Positions 34,166 through 46,491 of a DNA stretch of 64,000 nt are shown here, in pieces. Below the pieces are notes generated by a model. That model saw only the letters and a list, made by a program, of their open reading frames with translations, ran no database searches and was not told the origin of the DNA. Both the position numbers and the translations under genes were made by a program. The first letter of the stretch is position 1; each line of letters starts with the position of its first letter. Origin of the DNA: Plantago ovata (Eukaryota; Streptophyta; Magnoliopsida; Lamiales; Plantaginaceae); assembly GCA_028274465.1 (NCBI GenBank), contig CM051456.1, positions 13,605,745 to 13,669,744 on the forward strand, given 5' to 3'.

Positions 34166-35141
34166 TCTTGTAGGAGTTTGGGCTTCTGTGGGTTATTATG
34201 CAATTGATCTATTGGGCCATTCTTCTTTCAGGCCCTCTCACAAAATAATTCACCACTATTATTATTCTTTTTAAAATTTTATTTTGTTTTCTTGCAAAAT
34301 ATCAGCACTAATCTAATTAATGGAAACCTTGAATTTTATCAAGAACTATAGTACATGTTTACATAAAACCAATTAATCTAAGGTATTTGTTTACTTATAA
34401 GGGTTATTACAATAAAGAAAGAAAAGTCATTTATAAATTAAATATCTTGGCTCACCGCACATAATTATTAAATGATAATTTTTTAACAGATTATTGAAAA
34501 AAATAATTCATGCAGTTAAATCCTAATACATGTCACGCATCAACGTGAGTTGCCCCCTTAAGTTTAAAACTTAGGTATTTAATAATGTGAAGAATATTTT
34601 GTAGCAGGAGGATCTTTCGCGGTGATATCAAAGATATGGACACTCTTTAGATTTTTGAAGCATTTGAAATTGTTCATGCCAGTCAGACTACCAATGTCGG
34701 CACATCCATTATAGCTCATGGTATTATAATGGATTATTCTACAGGTTTGATATACATTTCTTTTGAGTTTGCTGCCCTTTTGGTTTGGATTAGTAAATAA
34801 AAACCAACATTTCCTAGTAAAGATGCCATTTGAGTTTGCTGTGTCTTGTTTTTCTTTTTATAATCCTAGACCACCCCTCATCGTCTAGCGTATAGGGCAG
34901 AAGATACCCAAACCATGCCTTTGGTGTGAATTGGCCTTGGGCCGACATTTCCCACTTAACCCAAACTCCAAAGGGGACCAAAATGGTGAAGAACCAGGCC
35001 TGTCTCTGACCTTTGATCAATTAGCGCGGGAAGATTGGCCTCTACTGTAGCAACTCTACACAATTTTCTAGCTATGCTATGGCCGAAAACTACATTTCAG
35101 TCTCATCTCAAACTTCTTCAGTAAAAGGATAGCAAGAGAGA
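34166..35141. other. Intergenic between RPL37 (-) and the DDX11 helicase gene (+)
   Basis: The two genes diverge. The minus-strand open frame at 34814-35020 shows no domain. No repeats identified beyond AT-rich runs. Confidence 0.4.
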
Positions 35142-38100
35142 ATGGAAACGAAGATCGAAATGGAGTTTCCAGCATTCCCGTACAAACCCTACTCAATTCA
35201 GCTGGATTTCATGAAATTCCTTCACAAATCACTCGATAGAGGCGGAATTTCCATGCTCGAAAGCCCAACAGGTATGGTTACTGTAACTCATTCATTTCGT
35301 CCTTAATTACACGCATACTGAACAATCTATTGATTTGTTATCGGATATTAGTCCTAGTGTTAGCTCAGTTAGTTGGGTTATCTCCTTGTTACAGGAACTG
35401 GCAAAACCCTAAGTATTATATGCAGTGCTTTGCAATGGCTTATTGATAGAAAGAATTCAAAAATCTTAAACAGTGATGGGAATGTCAATGTTAGTGTTGA
35501 TGATGACGATGAGCCGGATTGGATGAAGAATTTTGTTCCACAAAGGGAACCTGATTTGGATGTGAAGAAAAAATTGATAGTTAGGGGTAGACAGGGGAAG
35601 GAAGAAAATGTGAAAGAACTATCTAGTTCTGTTAATGGTGAAGGAGGGGACAAGGGAAATGCTAATCAGAAAGAGGTGAAAAGTGCAAAGGCGGAAGATG
35701 AGGAGTTTTTGTTGGAAGAATATGATAGTGAAGGAGAGTGCGGTGGGAAATCGAAACGGAAGAATGGTGGAGTTGATGATGCATCAACAAGTGAGGAAGA
35801 TGAGGTTGATGGGTTTCGGGTGGGTGAAGAGGAGGCGAAATTGAAGGTGTACTTCTGTAGCAGGACACATTCACAGCTTTCTCAGTTTGTGAAAGAGCTG
35901 AGGAAGACTAAGTTTTCCAGTGAGTTGAAGGTTGTTTGCTTGGCGTCGAGGAAAAATTATTGTATCAATGAAGGTATATACCATTGTATGTTTGTGCATG
36001 AAAATTATTCAAACCTATTTCAATTAGATTTTATCTTCTTCTTTTTCCAGATGTCCTTAAGCTAGGGAGCTCAACTCGCATAAATGAGAGGTGCTTGGAA
36101 CTTCAAAAGAATAAGAAAGAGAAAGCTTCTAAGATGAAGGTAGTGTATCTAGTTGTTTTAGCAAACAAACTGTTTTTAGTTTTTTGTTTAGTTTTTTATA
36201 TAGTAATATATTTCATCATTGTGCTCTTCCTATGTTTGATGCACAAAAGAGGGAAACTACTTCATAAAACTGGTAGCTATTAGCAAGTCTTTAGTGATCA
36301 ATATTTGTAAATTGTACCATGATATTTGAACTGGATTTTATTTTGAATAATTGGTGTTATGGGAAAGCCAGTTTTTAGGCGTGATATGAAGTTGACGAAT
36401 ATCTTTTACAATTAATATGCTTCTGGAGTGAAAGAACTTTAATGGGCATGAGTTTGTGTAATGAAAGAAAAATATTATATATGTGAATATCGTCATTCTT
36501 CATCATAGCTATGGCAATTGAGAACACCATTACTAGAGCAAGTGTCCTGTGAGAATTATTTTGATCACCACATTAATCGACGAATGAAAGTTGGGAGCTA
36601 AATGTTAATTGGATTGAATCTGGGAAACTACTCATTGATAGAACAACTATCCTGGTGGCATGATTTATACCATTTGAGTGTGATTGTTTGATTAGTTAGC
36701 GTAATTGGATTTTCTTGGTCACGTTGATTCTAAATTTTGGTTTTTTGGTTATTATATGAACTGTGTGTGTGATGGATAAGACAAACAAATGTTGTTGGAT
36801 TCTACAACTAGATCAACCGCTCTCATTCAATGCACTTGATATGGAGTTGCAATCTGGTTGTGTTTTGAATGGTATTTATATACTAGTAATAATTGATACT
36901 TTGGCCTACTGAATATTGTTATGATTATCAGAAAGTGGGTGCTGGAAAAAGAGTGAGCTCTAAAAAGGCTTCCTGTGGATGTCAAATGCTGAGAAGTAAG
37001 AAAATAGAAGAGTTCAGGAATGAGGTCATCCAGCTAGAAGCTCTGGATATTGAAGATCTTGTTCGCGTTGGACGCAACATGGGATCTTGCCCGTATTATG
37101 GCTCAAGAAGAATGATGCCTGGAGCTGATCTTGTAGTTCTCCCTTATCAGTCTCTTCTTTCAAAATCATCACGTGATTCGCTTGGTTTGAATTTGAAAAA
37201 TAGTGTCATTATCATCGACGAAGCTCATAATCTAGCTGATACTCTTACCAGCATGTATGATGCAAAAATTACACTCCCCCAGGTGAATGAGTAGCTCTGC
37301 ATTTGTTGTACTAGCATTGGTCAATGCTTCTTAATAATTCCCCATGTGTGTTCGCACCGGTTCACTTTTGAGTTCTAATTATCTCATACATGTTCCCTCT
37401 TTTATTTTCAGTTAAACAATCTGCAGTCTCATTTAAGTGGATATTTCCAAAGATTTTGCAATCTTTTAGGACCTGGTAACCGCAGATATATTCAGACTTT
37501 GCTGGTCCTTCTGGGGTCTTTTCTAAAAGCTCTATGTGAAGATACAACGTTTGGGATTCCCTCTGATGCCGAGGAGGTTAAAAGTGCATCTAATACCCCA
37601 ATGACCATCAATGAGTTTTTATTTGCCCTACACATCGACAATATAAACATGGTCAAACTGTTGCAGTACATCAAGGAAAGCAACATCGTTTACAAGGTGA
37701 ATGGTTTTCTCATTGTATATCCGATAGTTGCATGTGTTGTTTCCCATTAGGTTTGGAGTTATATCTTGAACTCTGAAAGCCTCTAATTTTATTATTATCT
37801 TTTAGGTCTCAGGTTATGGGGAAAAGGTAGCCACTTTGCAGAAAGTTGCAGCTATTGGAGACAATGAATCTGTTAACAATGAAAGTGTAATATCTGCATT
37901 TAGGGCATTGGCGGATTTGCTTTCCTCTTTGATTAATAAGGACACTGATGGAAAAATAATAATCTCCCGCCAAACATGTAATGGTCTAGAAGGAGGATAT
38001 ATAAAATATGTCATGCTGACCGGAGAGAAGATCTTTTCTCAGGTTGGAAGTTAATTTCATTTCTTTCATATGTTAATTAGGTCATCACACTTCTTTTTTA

Positions 38101-39972
38101 ATGATATTTCTGTGGTTTGTATCTACTTAATTCTTCTTGTGGCATTTCCTTTTACACAGATTGTTGATGAAGCTCATGCTGTCATCATGGCAGGAGGAAC
38201 TTTACAACCAATAGAGGAAACAAAGGAAAGACTGTTCCCATCACTACAATTAGATCACTTGCCCTTCTTCTCATGTGGTCACATAATCCCTTCTGAAAAT
38301 ATTTTGCCAATTGCCGTCAAACGTGGGCCTTCTGGTCAGCCATTTGACTTTAGCTTCAAAGCCAGAAGCTCAACAACTATGGTAAGAAAACTATATCCAC
38401 ATCATAATAAAGCTATGTACCTAATCCATCTCGCTTTATAATAAAGCTCTGAACAAATAAGAAGTGCTTGCACAACGTCAGCTTTTATAAGCATCTTCTT
38501 TCTCCTTAACTTGATCTAATAATTTTGGTTTCCTACTATGGTATGTAAAATATTCTACCCAAGGCCAAAAGGTACATTTGCAAGTGATAAACTTCAAACC
38601 CAGAATAGTTCTTTTGTTTTGTGATTGTGAAGCTCCTGTGGACACTAGTAAATCTCAAATCTTTTTGTTAAATAGTTCTACTTTTTTTTTAATAAACTAC
38701 AGATTGAGGAGCTAGGTTTTCTGCTGTGCAATCTAGCTACTGTTGTCCCACAAGGAGTTGTCGTATTTTTCTCCTCGTTTGACTATGAAACCAAGGTCTA
38801 TGATGCGTGGAAAGCATCAGGCATCCTTTCGAGGATCATGAAGAAAAAGCGTATTTTTAGAGAGCCTAGACAGAGTACTGACATTGAATCTGTCTTGAGG
38901 GAATACAAAGAAACGATTGACGAGCTGTCAACTGGCAACTCTACGTCTTGCAATGGTGCAATTATTCTTGCTGTTGTTGGGGGCAAGATATCTGAAGGCA
39001 TCAACTTTAGTGATGGTACAGGTCGATGCATTGTAATGGTAGGATTGCCCTATCCTAGCCCGTCAGATATCGAGTTGATAGAGAGGGTGAAACATATTGA
39101 AGGCCTCCGGCAGACAACTACGAGTAGAAACCTGAATACTTCTGTTTTTGGTGAATGCTATAATGGGGATCTGGAGACTGGGTTTCAGATCCTTAGAAGC
39201 TGTAAAGGCAGAGGGAAGGAGTACTACGAAAATCTTTGCATGAAAGCTGTTAATCAATCTATTGGTAAGTCATAAGTGCAAATACAAGTTCAAAATTTAC
39301 CTGCTGAAGATAATATGCTAATTTAGGCTGAAAATGCATTATCACTCGTGCTATATGCAACTTAAACCAAACCCCCTTGTTTCGAAAGAATATGCTTTCA
39401 TTTAGTATCTATGTATCCAAAAGGTGACTACCTTTTGCAACTGTCCAATGAAACTAGAATTTGTGCAGATTCTAAAGATAAGATCTTACGCAATAGACAT
39501 TACATACAGTCCCCCACCCCGGGTTGCATTTTTGCGCGTGGTTGTTTCTGTTAAGCTAAGTAAAAGCCTGTGTGCAGTTCACACTGTCCTAGAAGATTTA
39601 TATCTTAGCTTTTAGCCTGTCTTTTACCTTTTTTCACGTCCATTTAAAAGCTTTTGGAGCTGTGTGCTGCCTTATGGCCTCTAGCATACTTAGATAATGC
39701 ATCAATGTAGTAACTGTACATTGTTCTAAAGTTCAGATGATACTTTATTCTTTGCAGGCAGAGCAATTCGCCATATAAAGGATTATGCGGCAATATTGTT
39801 AGTCGATGCACGTTATGTTTCTGATCCCTCAAAAAACAGCTTTTCCCACCCGACTGACAAGCTGCCTCAATGGATAAAAAACCGTCTTGTTACCACAGAC
39901 AATAGTTATGGAGAAGTTCATAAGTTGCTGCATCAGTTCTTCAAATTTCATAAAAACAAGGGACATCAATAA
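35142..39972 (+). CDS. DDX11: DDX11/CHL1-type iron-sulfur DNA helicase
   Basis: Nine exons: 35142-35271, 35395-35973, 36051-36139, 36932-37282, 37412-37696, 37806-38042, 38160-38381, 38703-39264 and 39758-39972; 2670 nt, 889 residues. It belongs to the XPD/FANCJ/RTEL1 superfamily-2 helicases. Walker A is SPTGTGKTLS, split by intron 1; the Fe-S cluster cysteines are in NYCINE, NERCLELQ, SCGCQML and SCPYYGSR; the DEAH box is IIIDEAHNLADT; and the final motif is QSIGRAIRHIKDYA. IVDEAHAVIMAGGTLQP and GKISEGINFSDG are further DDX11 landmarks. Relatives unwind DNA at replication forks and support sister-chromatid cohesion in the nucleus. Between Walker A and the Fe-S region lies a long, charged, poorly conserved insertion (rich in Glu, Lys and Ser, roughly residues 70-190), also seen in other DDX11 proteins. 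No frameshift was found. Confidence 0.94.
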
Positions 39973-40747
39973 AGTTCAGAAAAGAAGTCACCATCTTTCA
40001 GCAGAAACAAAGTCCTGAGAATGACTCAGAAAGAAAGAAGAAAAGCGAATCTAGGGAAAGTTCCTCTCCCCTTTACGGGCTCCTACATATATATACAACA
40101 TGAATCAGGCCTTGTAAATTGTAGTGCTTGAAAACTTCTTTTGTTCCCAATAGAAGGAATGTGAGACTTTGGAGCTTTTGAATTCTGTTTCTGTATACAT
40201 AGGCAGAGTATCCAAAGGCTGTTAGCCTGGAAGACTATGGGATGGAACAAAGAACTCGACCCTTTGATTCCGTGCCCATAAAATTATTGTAGTTGTACGT
40301 AGGACAGTCTTAGAATTCACTTAATGCTATAGCTTCTTACCAGGTGAGCTGTCTTTTCTACTAGAACTGTGCATGGATAGAATTAGTTAGATGTGTTGCA
40401 GTTATCATTGATACTAACTGTTAGTTCTGTCTTTCTATTGTTCAAAAAGTTAAACAAACAGTACTATCTCCAAGTAATATCCTACTACTGATATCATTCA
40501 CTGACTAAAAAGGAAAGAAAGATATTTCCAGGCAACATAATGGAAGTGAACACATCCCTTCTTCCAATTCTCTAGTTAAAAGTTAAAACTACCACCTCGC
40601 TGACTCACACTAGCAGACCCAAAACATCAGCTGCACAGCACTTGGTAATCTGGTATATGTGCTCTACTAGTTTCAGTCACTTAATTCTAGTAGCTTGAAT
40701 ATAAATTTTCAATCTCTCCAGAAAGTAAACTTTTACCCTGCCTTCAA
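39973..40747. other. 3' flank of the helicase gene
   Basis: Probable 3' UTR followed by intergenic DNA. No coding frame recognised before the EXO70 relic. Confidence 0.4.
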
Positions 40748-41330
40748 ATGGATAAAACTTACGATAATTGGGGTAAACTTGTACAAGCTGCGATGCTCAA
40801 AGTGGAGCTACATGAACTTAACCAGTGCCACTCCATTAACAGACGCAGTTACAGCGATGAAGAAGACGACTATGATGATTCATCTTGTTTGAGAAATCCT
40901 GAAGAAGATCTCACGTTGGATAAACTCAGCCAGGATATGCGATCATGTTTTGTTTGCTAGTGAGAGAAGCTTGTGCAAGCAGATATTTGAAGGTTTGAAT
41001 TCGAAGATATGACCGATATAGTTGCATATGATGCTTGCTTCATGGCAACCATACAAGGCCCTGCCATGAAATTATTTAGTTTTGTTCATGCTACTAGTTA
41101 GCACTAGTCGGTCCCCTGAGAAATTGTTCAGAATTGCCATATCGGAGCAACTTCTTCAGGCATATGGATCATTTCTTGAGTTTCTTGACAGGTCCAGAAG
41201 CTACATTGAGAGTGGAAGGCACCGCGAGAAATACATCAAGTAACTCGGTTGAGGACCTCGAGAGCACAATCTGGATTTCTTCTAGGAATGCCTGGTGCCT
41301 CGACATTCGAGTGGAATATCTATGTGAGAT
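40748..41330 (+). pseudogene. EXO70 exocyst-subunit gene relic
   Basis: The first frame reads MDKTYDNWGKLVQAAMLKVE, similar to the NWERLVRATLKREQLR-type segment of plant EXO70s, and runs to LDKLSQDMRSCF. Then other frames give SERSLCKQIFEGL, DACFMATIQGPAMKLFSFVH and SPEKLFRI, which match the central EXO70 sequence in order. Finally GSFLEFLDRSRSYIESGRHR and EKYIK appear. Stops and frame changes separate the pieces and the bulk of the protein is missing. EXO70 tethers secretory vesicles to the plasma membrane; this copy cannot. A partial retained transcript is possible but not shown. Confidence 0.72.
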
Positions 41331-41638
41331 GTAAGTTTTGTTTTTCCTTCAATATTCTAAGAAAAATAATGAAGTACTATAAACTTATTCATTAATGCCA
41401 TTTTCACTGAGTTCATCAAATTCACTTTGCAGCCAGCTACAAATTCTTATAACAGAGATGTCAATCTGAATCATGCATGAACACTGTAAACAGTACATTA
41501 AGATGATCCTGGTCCAACTCTAATCACAAATGATCAGTTAAATCAGTTCTGCGGTGTGGACATATGGCACGGCAGATGATGCCAAAAGGAATCCATCTCA
41601 TTACCGCTAAAAACACCAGCAACCAATTGAAAAAGTGG
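41331..41638. other. Short intergenic stretch
   Basis: No feature recognised; likely holds the 3' UTR of the PPR gene. Confidence 0.4.
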
Positions 41639-42697
41639 CTAAGATTTCAAGCCCGAAAATCTACCCCTCACAACGGAGGCAAGTTCTGACTCACCAACAC
41701 TATTCAATCCCTCAACCACCATATGTCTCGTTCTAATGTACGGAATGAATCCTCTCTCTGTCATTCCTACAACAAACTTCCCTGCCAAGATAAACTCGCA
41801 ACACTCCAAGCAACCCTCGAGAACCAACTGATAGGCCTCAAATCCAACATGCACAACGTTACTTTCCAAGAACTCAATTACCTCAACAGCTCTCCACACA
41901 TCCCTGTTAGCACACATGGCCTTTACGCCTTTCACCACTATATCCTGCCTCGGATGGAACCCATGCACAGAGATCATCTCCTTCACCATTTCCACAACCT
42001 CACTAGTCATTCTACGCTCACTCATTTCGCCAATCAAAGTCCCATAACCATCCAAGTCCGGAGCACAACCGGCCTTTCTCATCCCTCGCAGCACTTGTGC
42101 CGCCTCCTCCAGCTGACCAACTTTACAAAGCGACAAAATGAGATAGTTGCAAGTCCCACAATCAACAGAATACCCTATTGAACACATCCTTAATAGGATA
42201 GACGAAACGGACTGACATTGTTCCCTGCTCCGCAACCAAGCACTGGAAAGCATCATATGAGTTTGCGGAACAGGAGTACAGCCCGAACGAAGAGTTCGTT
42301 GCAGGACAGCAAGAGAAAGGGGCAGAGGATTTTCTGTTTGGAGAAGGCAGGAAAGGAGACAGGAATAAGAACGGCCGAGTTTTTCTCTGGGTCTATAAGG
42401 GATGAAGGACTGCAGGATTTCATCAACTGTAGATACCCTTTGAGTATCGGGTAAAGTGGCAAGGAAAGAAAATGGATTTGCATTTTGGGAAGGAGGTTTG
42501 AAGGGATTGATAAGGTCAGGTATTTGGAGGTAATTCTTGGCTTCAACTGCTGCTCGGACTGATTCTTGGATAGATTGCTTGGTGGATGTGGAATAGAACA
42601 TGGATAACTGAAGATAGGCTCGCATAGCTTTGTATCGGCCAAGGTTAGAAGCCATAGCGTTGTTAAGGAATTTCGTCGAACAGGTAATAGGCAGCAT
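41639..42697 (-). CDS. Pentatricopeptide repeat (PPR) protein, organelle RNA-binding type
   Basis: Single exon, 352 residues from the ATG at 42697 (a second in-frame ATG at 42655 is also plausible). The N-terminus, with MASNLGRYKAMRAYLQLSMF and several Arg/Ser and no early acidic residues, looks like a mitochondrial presequence. About five PPR motifs of the P class follow; clear examples contain CGTCNYLILSLCKVGQLEEA and GCAPDLDGYGTLIGEMSERR. No E or DYW extension is present, so RNA editing is not expected; stabilisation or processing of organelle transcripts is the usual role of this class. It resembles a short conserved PPR protein of Arabidopsis (At1g06270-like, from memory). The plus-strand open frames over it are shadows. 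Confidence 0.92.
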   Translation of the reverse strand: MLPITCSTKFLNNAMASNLGRYKAMRAYLQLSMFYSTSTKQSIQESVRAAVEAKNYLQIPDLINPFKPPSQNANPFSFLATLPDTQRVSTVDEILQSFIPYRPREKLGRSYSCLLSCLLQTENPLPLSLAVLQRTLRSGCTPVPQTHMMLSSAWLRSREQCQSVSSILLRMCSIGYSVDCGTCNYLILSLCKVGQLEEAAQVLRGMRKAGCAPDLDGYGTLIGEMSERRMTSEVVEMVKEMISVHGFHPRQDIVVKGVKAMCANRDVWRAVEVIEFLESNVVHVGFEAYQLVLEGCLECCEFILAGKFVVGMTERGFIPYIRTRHMVVEGLNSVGESELASVVRGRFSGLKS

Positions 42698-43341
42698 GAA
42701 AAAATTATGCAAGTAGACCAATATTATGACAGCTTAGACCATAAATAGTGGTTTGGTGAATGGGTGGACTCCACTTTTGTGGAGAAAAGAAAAAAAAAAA
42801 AAAATTTGATCACTCTCACAATTGAGTGCTCATCACCCAATCTACACTCTTATAGAGTGTAGACTCTTACAGTGTAGATTGGGTACAAATGGATAAATAA
42901 GGAGGGGACAATTGGATGTACGGTATATATTTGTACTGTGAACTAATCAAACATAGTTTAAAGTGTCGTAAGTGTAAATTATACTTTTGCCTCGGTACTT
43001 CAATTGACTTATAGAAACATATCGGATGTATCAAGCAATTGAATATATGACTCAATTATCATTATGAACTAATCAAACTAGTTCAAAGTACCAAAATGAG
43101 GTAAACCGTCAACTCATTAAGGATAGAATCATGGTAATTAATCATAATCAATGCAATCGACATATATTAATTATATTATTAGATTAAAAAAAGTATTTTA
43201 AATAAAAATGGTAATTTTGTCCAATAAAAATAATTTATTACTAATTAAGTTACAACTTTTATCACCTCAAAGTAAATAAGTTTAACTTTTGGCAATAATA
43301 ATGTAAGAAATCATTTTGATATCATTAATATTATTTAAAGT
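42698..43341. other. Intergenic AT-rich region
   Basis: An inverted word pair at 42847-42875 (CACTCTTATAGAGTGTAGAC / CTCTTACAGTGTAG) forms a short hairpin. No gene recognised. Confidence 0.4.
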
Positions 43342-45106
43342 AATATAATAAGCCTGTTGATTCAATCAATTGATTGACCTACTAATCAATTTTAATCCGT
43401 TGATCTTACTTATCCAATTTTAATCTAGTGCGTACATGTGTCATTAGTTAATTAAAATATGTAGGGTTCGAATCCTGTTGGCGTGATTTTTCTCCATTAT
43501 TTTTATTATTATTTTTATTGAAGGTGTTTGGTTCGAATCTTGTTGGCGTGATTTTTCTCTATTATTTGTATCATTATTTTAGTTGAAGGTGTTGGGTTCG
43601 AATCTTATTGACGTAATTTTTTTCTTTTTTATTTATTCTCTTCTTAAATTTTTATTCTTTTAACATAAAGTTGTATGACGTATTATACTTAATTTTAAAA
43701 TATAATCATGATATGTTCTTATAAAAAAAAGACATACTTCCTCCGTCCAATAATAAATGTAACACTTGATTTTGTTGACTTTTTCGATGATCATTTTGAC
43801 CTTAAATTATTCTTAAATCATACGATAAAAATAACTAAAAATATCATATTATGAAACTAGAATGTTTACATGAAACACTTGACAATATATTCAACTGATG
43901 AAAAATACCAATTAACATGCGAAAAATATGCATTACAGATTTTGAAGTTGAATGTTTCCAAAGTTTAGAGATGTATCTGATGGTTCTTAACTCATCGGAA
44001 AAATACTTTTTGTATGTCTAATATAGTTCAATTCAAAACTATTAATTGCATAACTACAAAAACTATATACATTTATAGCACACCATTTATATTAGGTTTA
44101 ATTACTCAATTAGTTATTTTTTTATTATGTTTGAAGTCATTATGTGAAAATTATATATTCACTCCATTTATTTCAATATATTATTTAATAAAACAATAAT
44201 GTTTTACAAGATTACGCTTCACACGCGTAGCGTGTGACTAATAATTAAATAATATAATAAGCCGGTTGATTTACCAAATTGATTGACCTACCAATCAATT
44301 TTAATCCGTTGATCCTGCTTATCCAATTTCAATCTGGTGCGTACATGTGTCATTAGTTAATTAAAAGATGTAGGGTTCGAATCCTGTTAGCGTGATTTTT
44401 CTCCATTATTTTTTTTATTGAAGGCATTTGGTTCGAATCTTGTTGGCGTGATTTTTCTCTATTATTTGTATCATTATTTTAGTTGAAGGTGTTGGGTTCG
44501 AATCTTATTGACGTAATTTTTTCTTTTTTATTTATTCTCTTCTTAAATTTTTATTTTTTAACATAAAGTTGTATGACGTATTATACTTAATTTTAAAAAT
44601 AACCATGATATATTCCTATAAAAAAAGATATACTTCCTCCGTCCAATAATAAATTTAACACTTGATTTTGTTGACTTTTTCGATGGTCATTTTGACCTTA
44701 AATTATTTTTAAATCATACGATAAAAATAATTAAAAACATCATATGATGAAACTAGAATGTTTATATAAAGCACTTGACAATATATTCAAGTGATGAAAC
44801 ACCAATTAACATGCGAAAAATATGCATTGCAGATTTTGAAGTTGAATGTTTTCAAAGTCTAGAGATATATCTGATGGTTCTTAACTCATCGGAAGAATAC
44901 TGTTCGTATGTCTAATATAGTTCAATTCAAAACTATTAATTGCATAACTACAAAAACTATATACATTTATAGCACACCATTTATATTAAGTTTAGTTACT
45001 CAATTAGTTATTTTTTTATTACGAAGATTATATATTCACTCCATTTATTTCGATATATTATTTAATAAAATAATAATGTATTACAAGATTACGCTTCACA
45101 CGCGTA
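43342..45106. repeat. Two direct repeats of about 870 bp
   Basis: Units 43342-44229 and 44251-45106 share AATATAATAAGCC, then TTGATTGACCTAC-AATCAATT, GTGCGTACATGTGTCATTAG, the GGTTCGAATC repeats, ACTTCCTCCGTCCAATAATA and CTATATACATTTATAGCACA in the same order; they end with CAAGATTACGCTTCACACGC. Both 3' ends carry a GC-rich palindrome (CACACGCGTAGCGTGTG in unit 1, CGCGTACGCG in unit 2), then CTAA or CTAG followed by T. That is the layout of Helitron 3' ends, but no matching 5' end was found, so the element class is tentative. The inner TTCCTCCGTCC...GTTGACTTTTTCGATG part resembles one end of a Stowaway-like MITE. Confidence 0.85.
43455..43620. repeat. 60-65-bp subrepeats with GGTTCGAATC (B-box-like) words
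   Basis: Within each 870-bp unit, GGTTCGAATC-TGTTGGCGTGA followed by TTTTTCTC-ATTAT occurs three times at about 60-65-bp spacing (near 43468, 43529 and 43592; again near 44376-44510). GGTTCGAATCC equals the T-loop/B-box of tRNA genes, but I see no A box or cloverleaf, so these are not tRNA genes. Confidence 0.75.
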
Positions 45107-46404
45107 CGCGGTTCCTAGTAATGTAATATAGTTTGAAAAGTTTAACCGGAATGTAATGTTTCGAAAAAGAAACTGCAAGTGAAATAATTTCTGGTGGTAT
45201 ATTAATAATTAAACAAAACTGCTGGACCTTTGCGTGTAAATTACACCAAGTTTCATAAGCTTTGCTGCATTTTCGAACCAGTAAAGGTCCCCCCGACGAT
45301 TCACTTCCCTGACCGGCGGGGTGAATAAACTTTTGACAACATGCAGAAAAAAAGTTAGTTTGGACATCACCCATCCATGTTCCAGCTCAATTTCCCCAGC
45401 CATGGCGAAATGAGGTATAGCTCGAAAACCCTAGATTCCTAGTTTTTACATAAATTCGCTCCGATTAATCGATTCTATATATCATACTATGATTCGTCAT
45501 ACCGTTTCTTCTTTGAATTTTGCCCTAATTCCGAGTTCGGGCTAATATGTGGGTCCATGTAATCTTGTTGTGAGTTTCTCTCAACAACGCTTTCAAGAGT
45601 CGGATTGTGATTTGTGAGCAAGTTATAATAGCATTGCATAATTTTATACTGTATATCGTTAAATTTCGAAAGCAAATGTGACTTACTGGCTTACCATGCA
45701 ATTGTTTTCCTGAGTTAATAGTGTGAACTTTTATGAGTTTATAGTATTCGAGTTCTTTAGAGCTGGATCAGATTGCTAGGTGCATTATCACATAGGTTCT
45801 GTTCCAACAGATTCGACATTGTTTTCTTTGGTGTGTCAGTGTATACTTTTATCCATTCCTCAGATACGTAACTTCGAATTTTAAGTATTTGTTTGTGATT
45901 ATTTAGCTGTTTTTAATCCATGGATTGACTTGGAACGGTTTATTATGTCTATTTTGAAATTTGAAAATGTGTAGCGAAACTAAAATGGGGTATTTTAAAG
46001 TATGTTTGATTCCTTTTACTTTTTAAAGTTCGTTATAGTTTATACTCAAGGATGCTGTGTGGTACATCAGTTCATAATATGAGTAATTTCATAGAGACTC
46101 CTGGAAGCATATTACTTCTATTGAATAGGATTATACATTACGGATGACCACATGTCGTATACAACGAAGTAGATCTTTTTCAAAATGATCAACAATTATC
46201 CAAAACTGTCTCTTTTTATTACAGCCTGAAAAGTCAATTTGTGTTCTTTGCTGCAATTTTTGGAGTCTGAACTCTGAAGGTTTTCTTTCTTCTAGAACAA
46301 GTTCTCCTTTAGTTTTGTAGATTCGTATTTATTTCCTAATGTTCGTGCTAGAACTTGATATTTAACACCTACTTATTCTTAATAAGCTGTCATTTATTAT
46401 GCAG
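45107..46404. other. Intergenic, nothing coding recognised
   Basis: AT-rich with short unrelated open frames. ATGGCGAAATGA near 45402 looks like a decayed start codon region but is closed after three codons. Confidence 0.35.
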
Positions 46405-46491
46405 AGCTTGGAAGCATATTGCGAAGAAGCTGGACGAGCTGGTCGGGATTGGGAATTAGCAGATTATGACCAGCATATACCAAATATGTAG
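46405..46491 (+). pseudogene. RecQ-helicase motif VI exon fragment
   Basis: After a TTATGCAG acceptor, one frame reads SLEAYCEEAGRAGRDWELAD and then stops at 46489. SLEAYYEEAGRAGRDG is the conserved motif VI of RecQ helicases, and the form with ELAD resembles plant RECQSIM. Gly after GRD is replaced by Trp and the frame ends almost at once, so it is a dead fragment. I see no other RecQ exon nearby. Confidence 0.55.

Noticed and set aside
41723-42454. Plus-strand open frames of 152 and 78 codons
   Set aside because: Shadows of the PPR gene on the opposite strand.
43468-44510. tRNA genes suggested by repeated GGTTCGAATCC
   Set aside because: No A box, no acceptor stem and no anticodon arm can be drawn around any copy.
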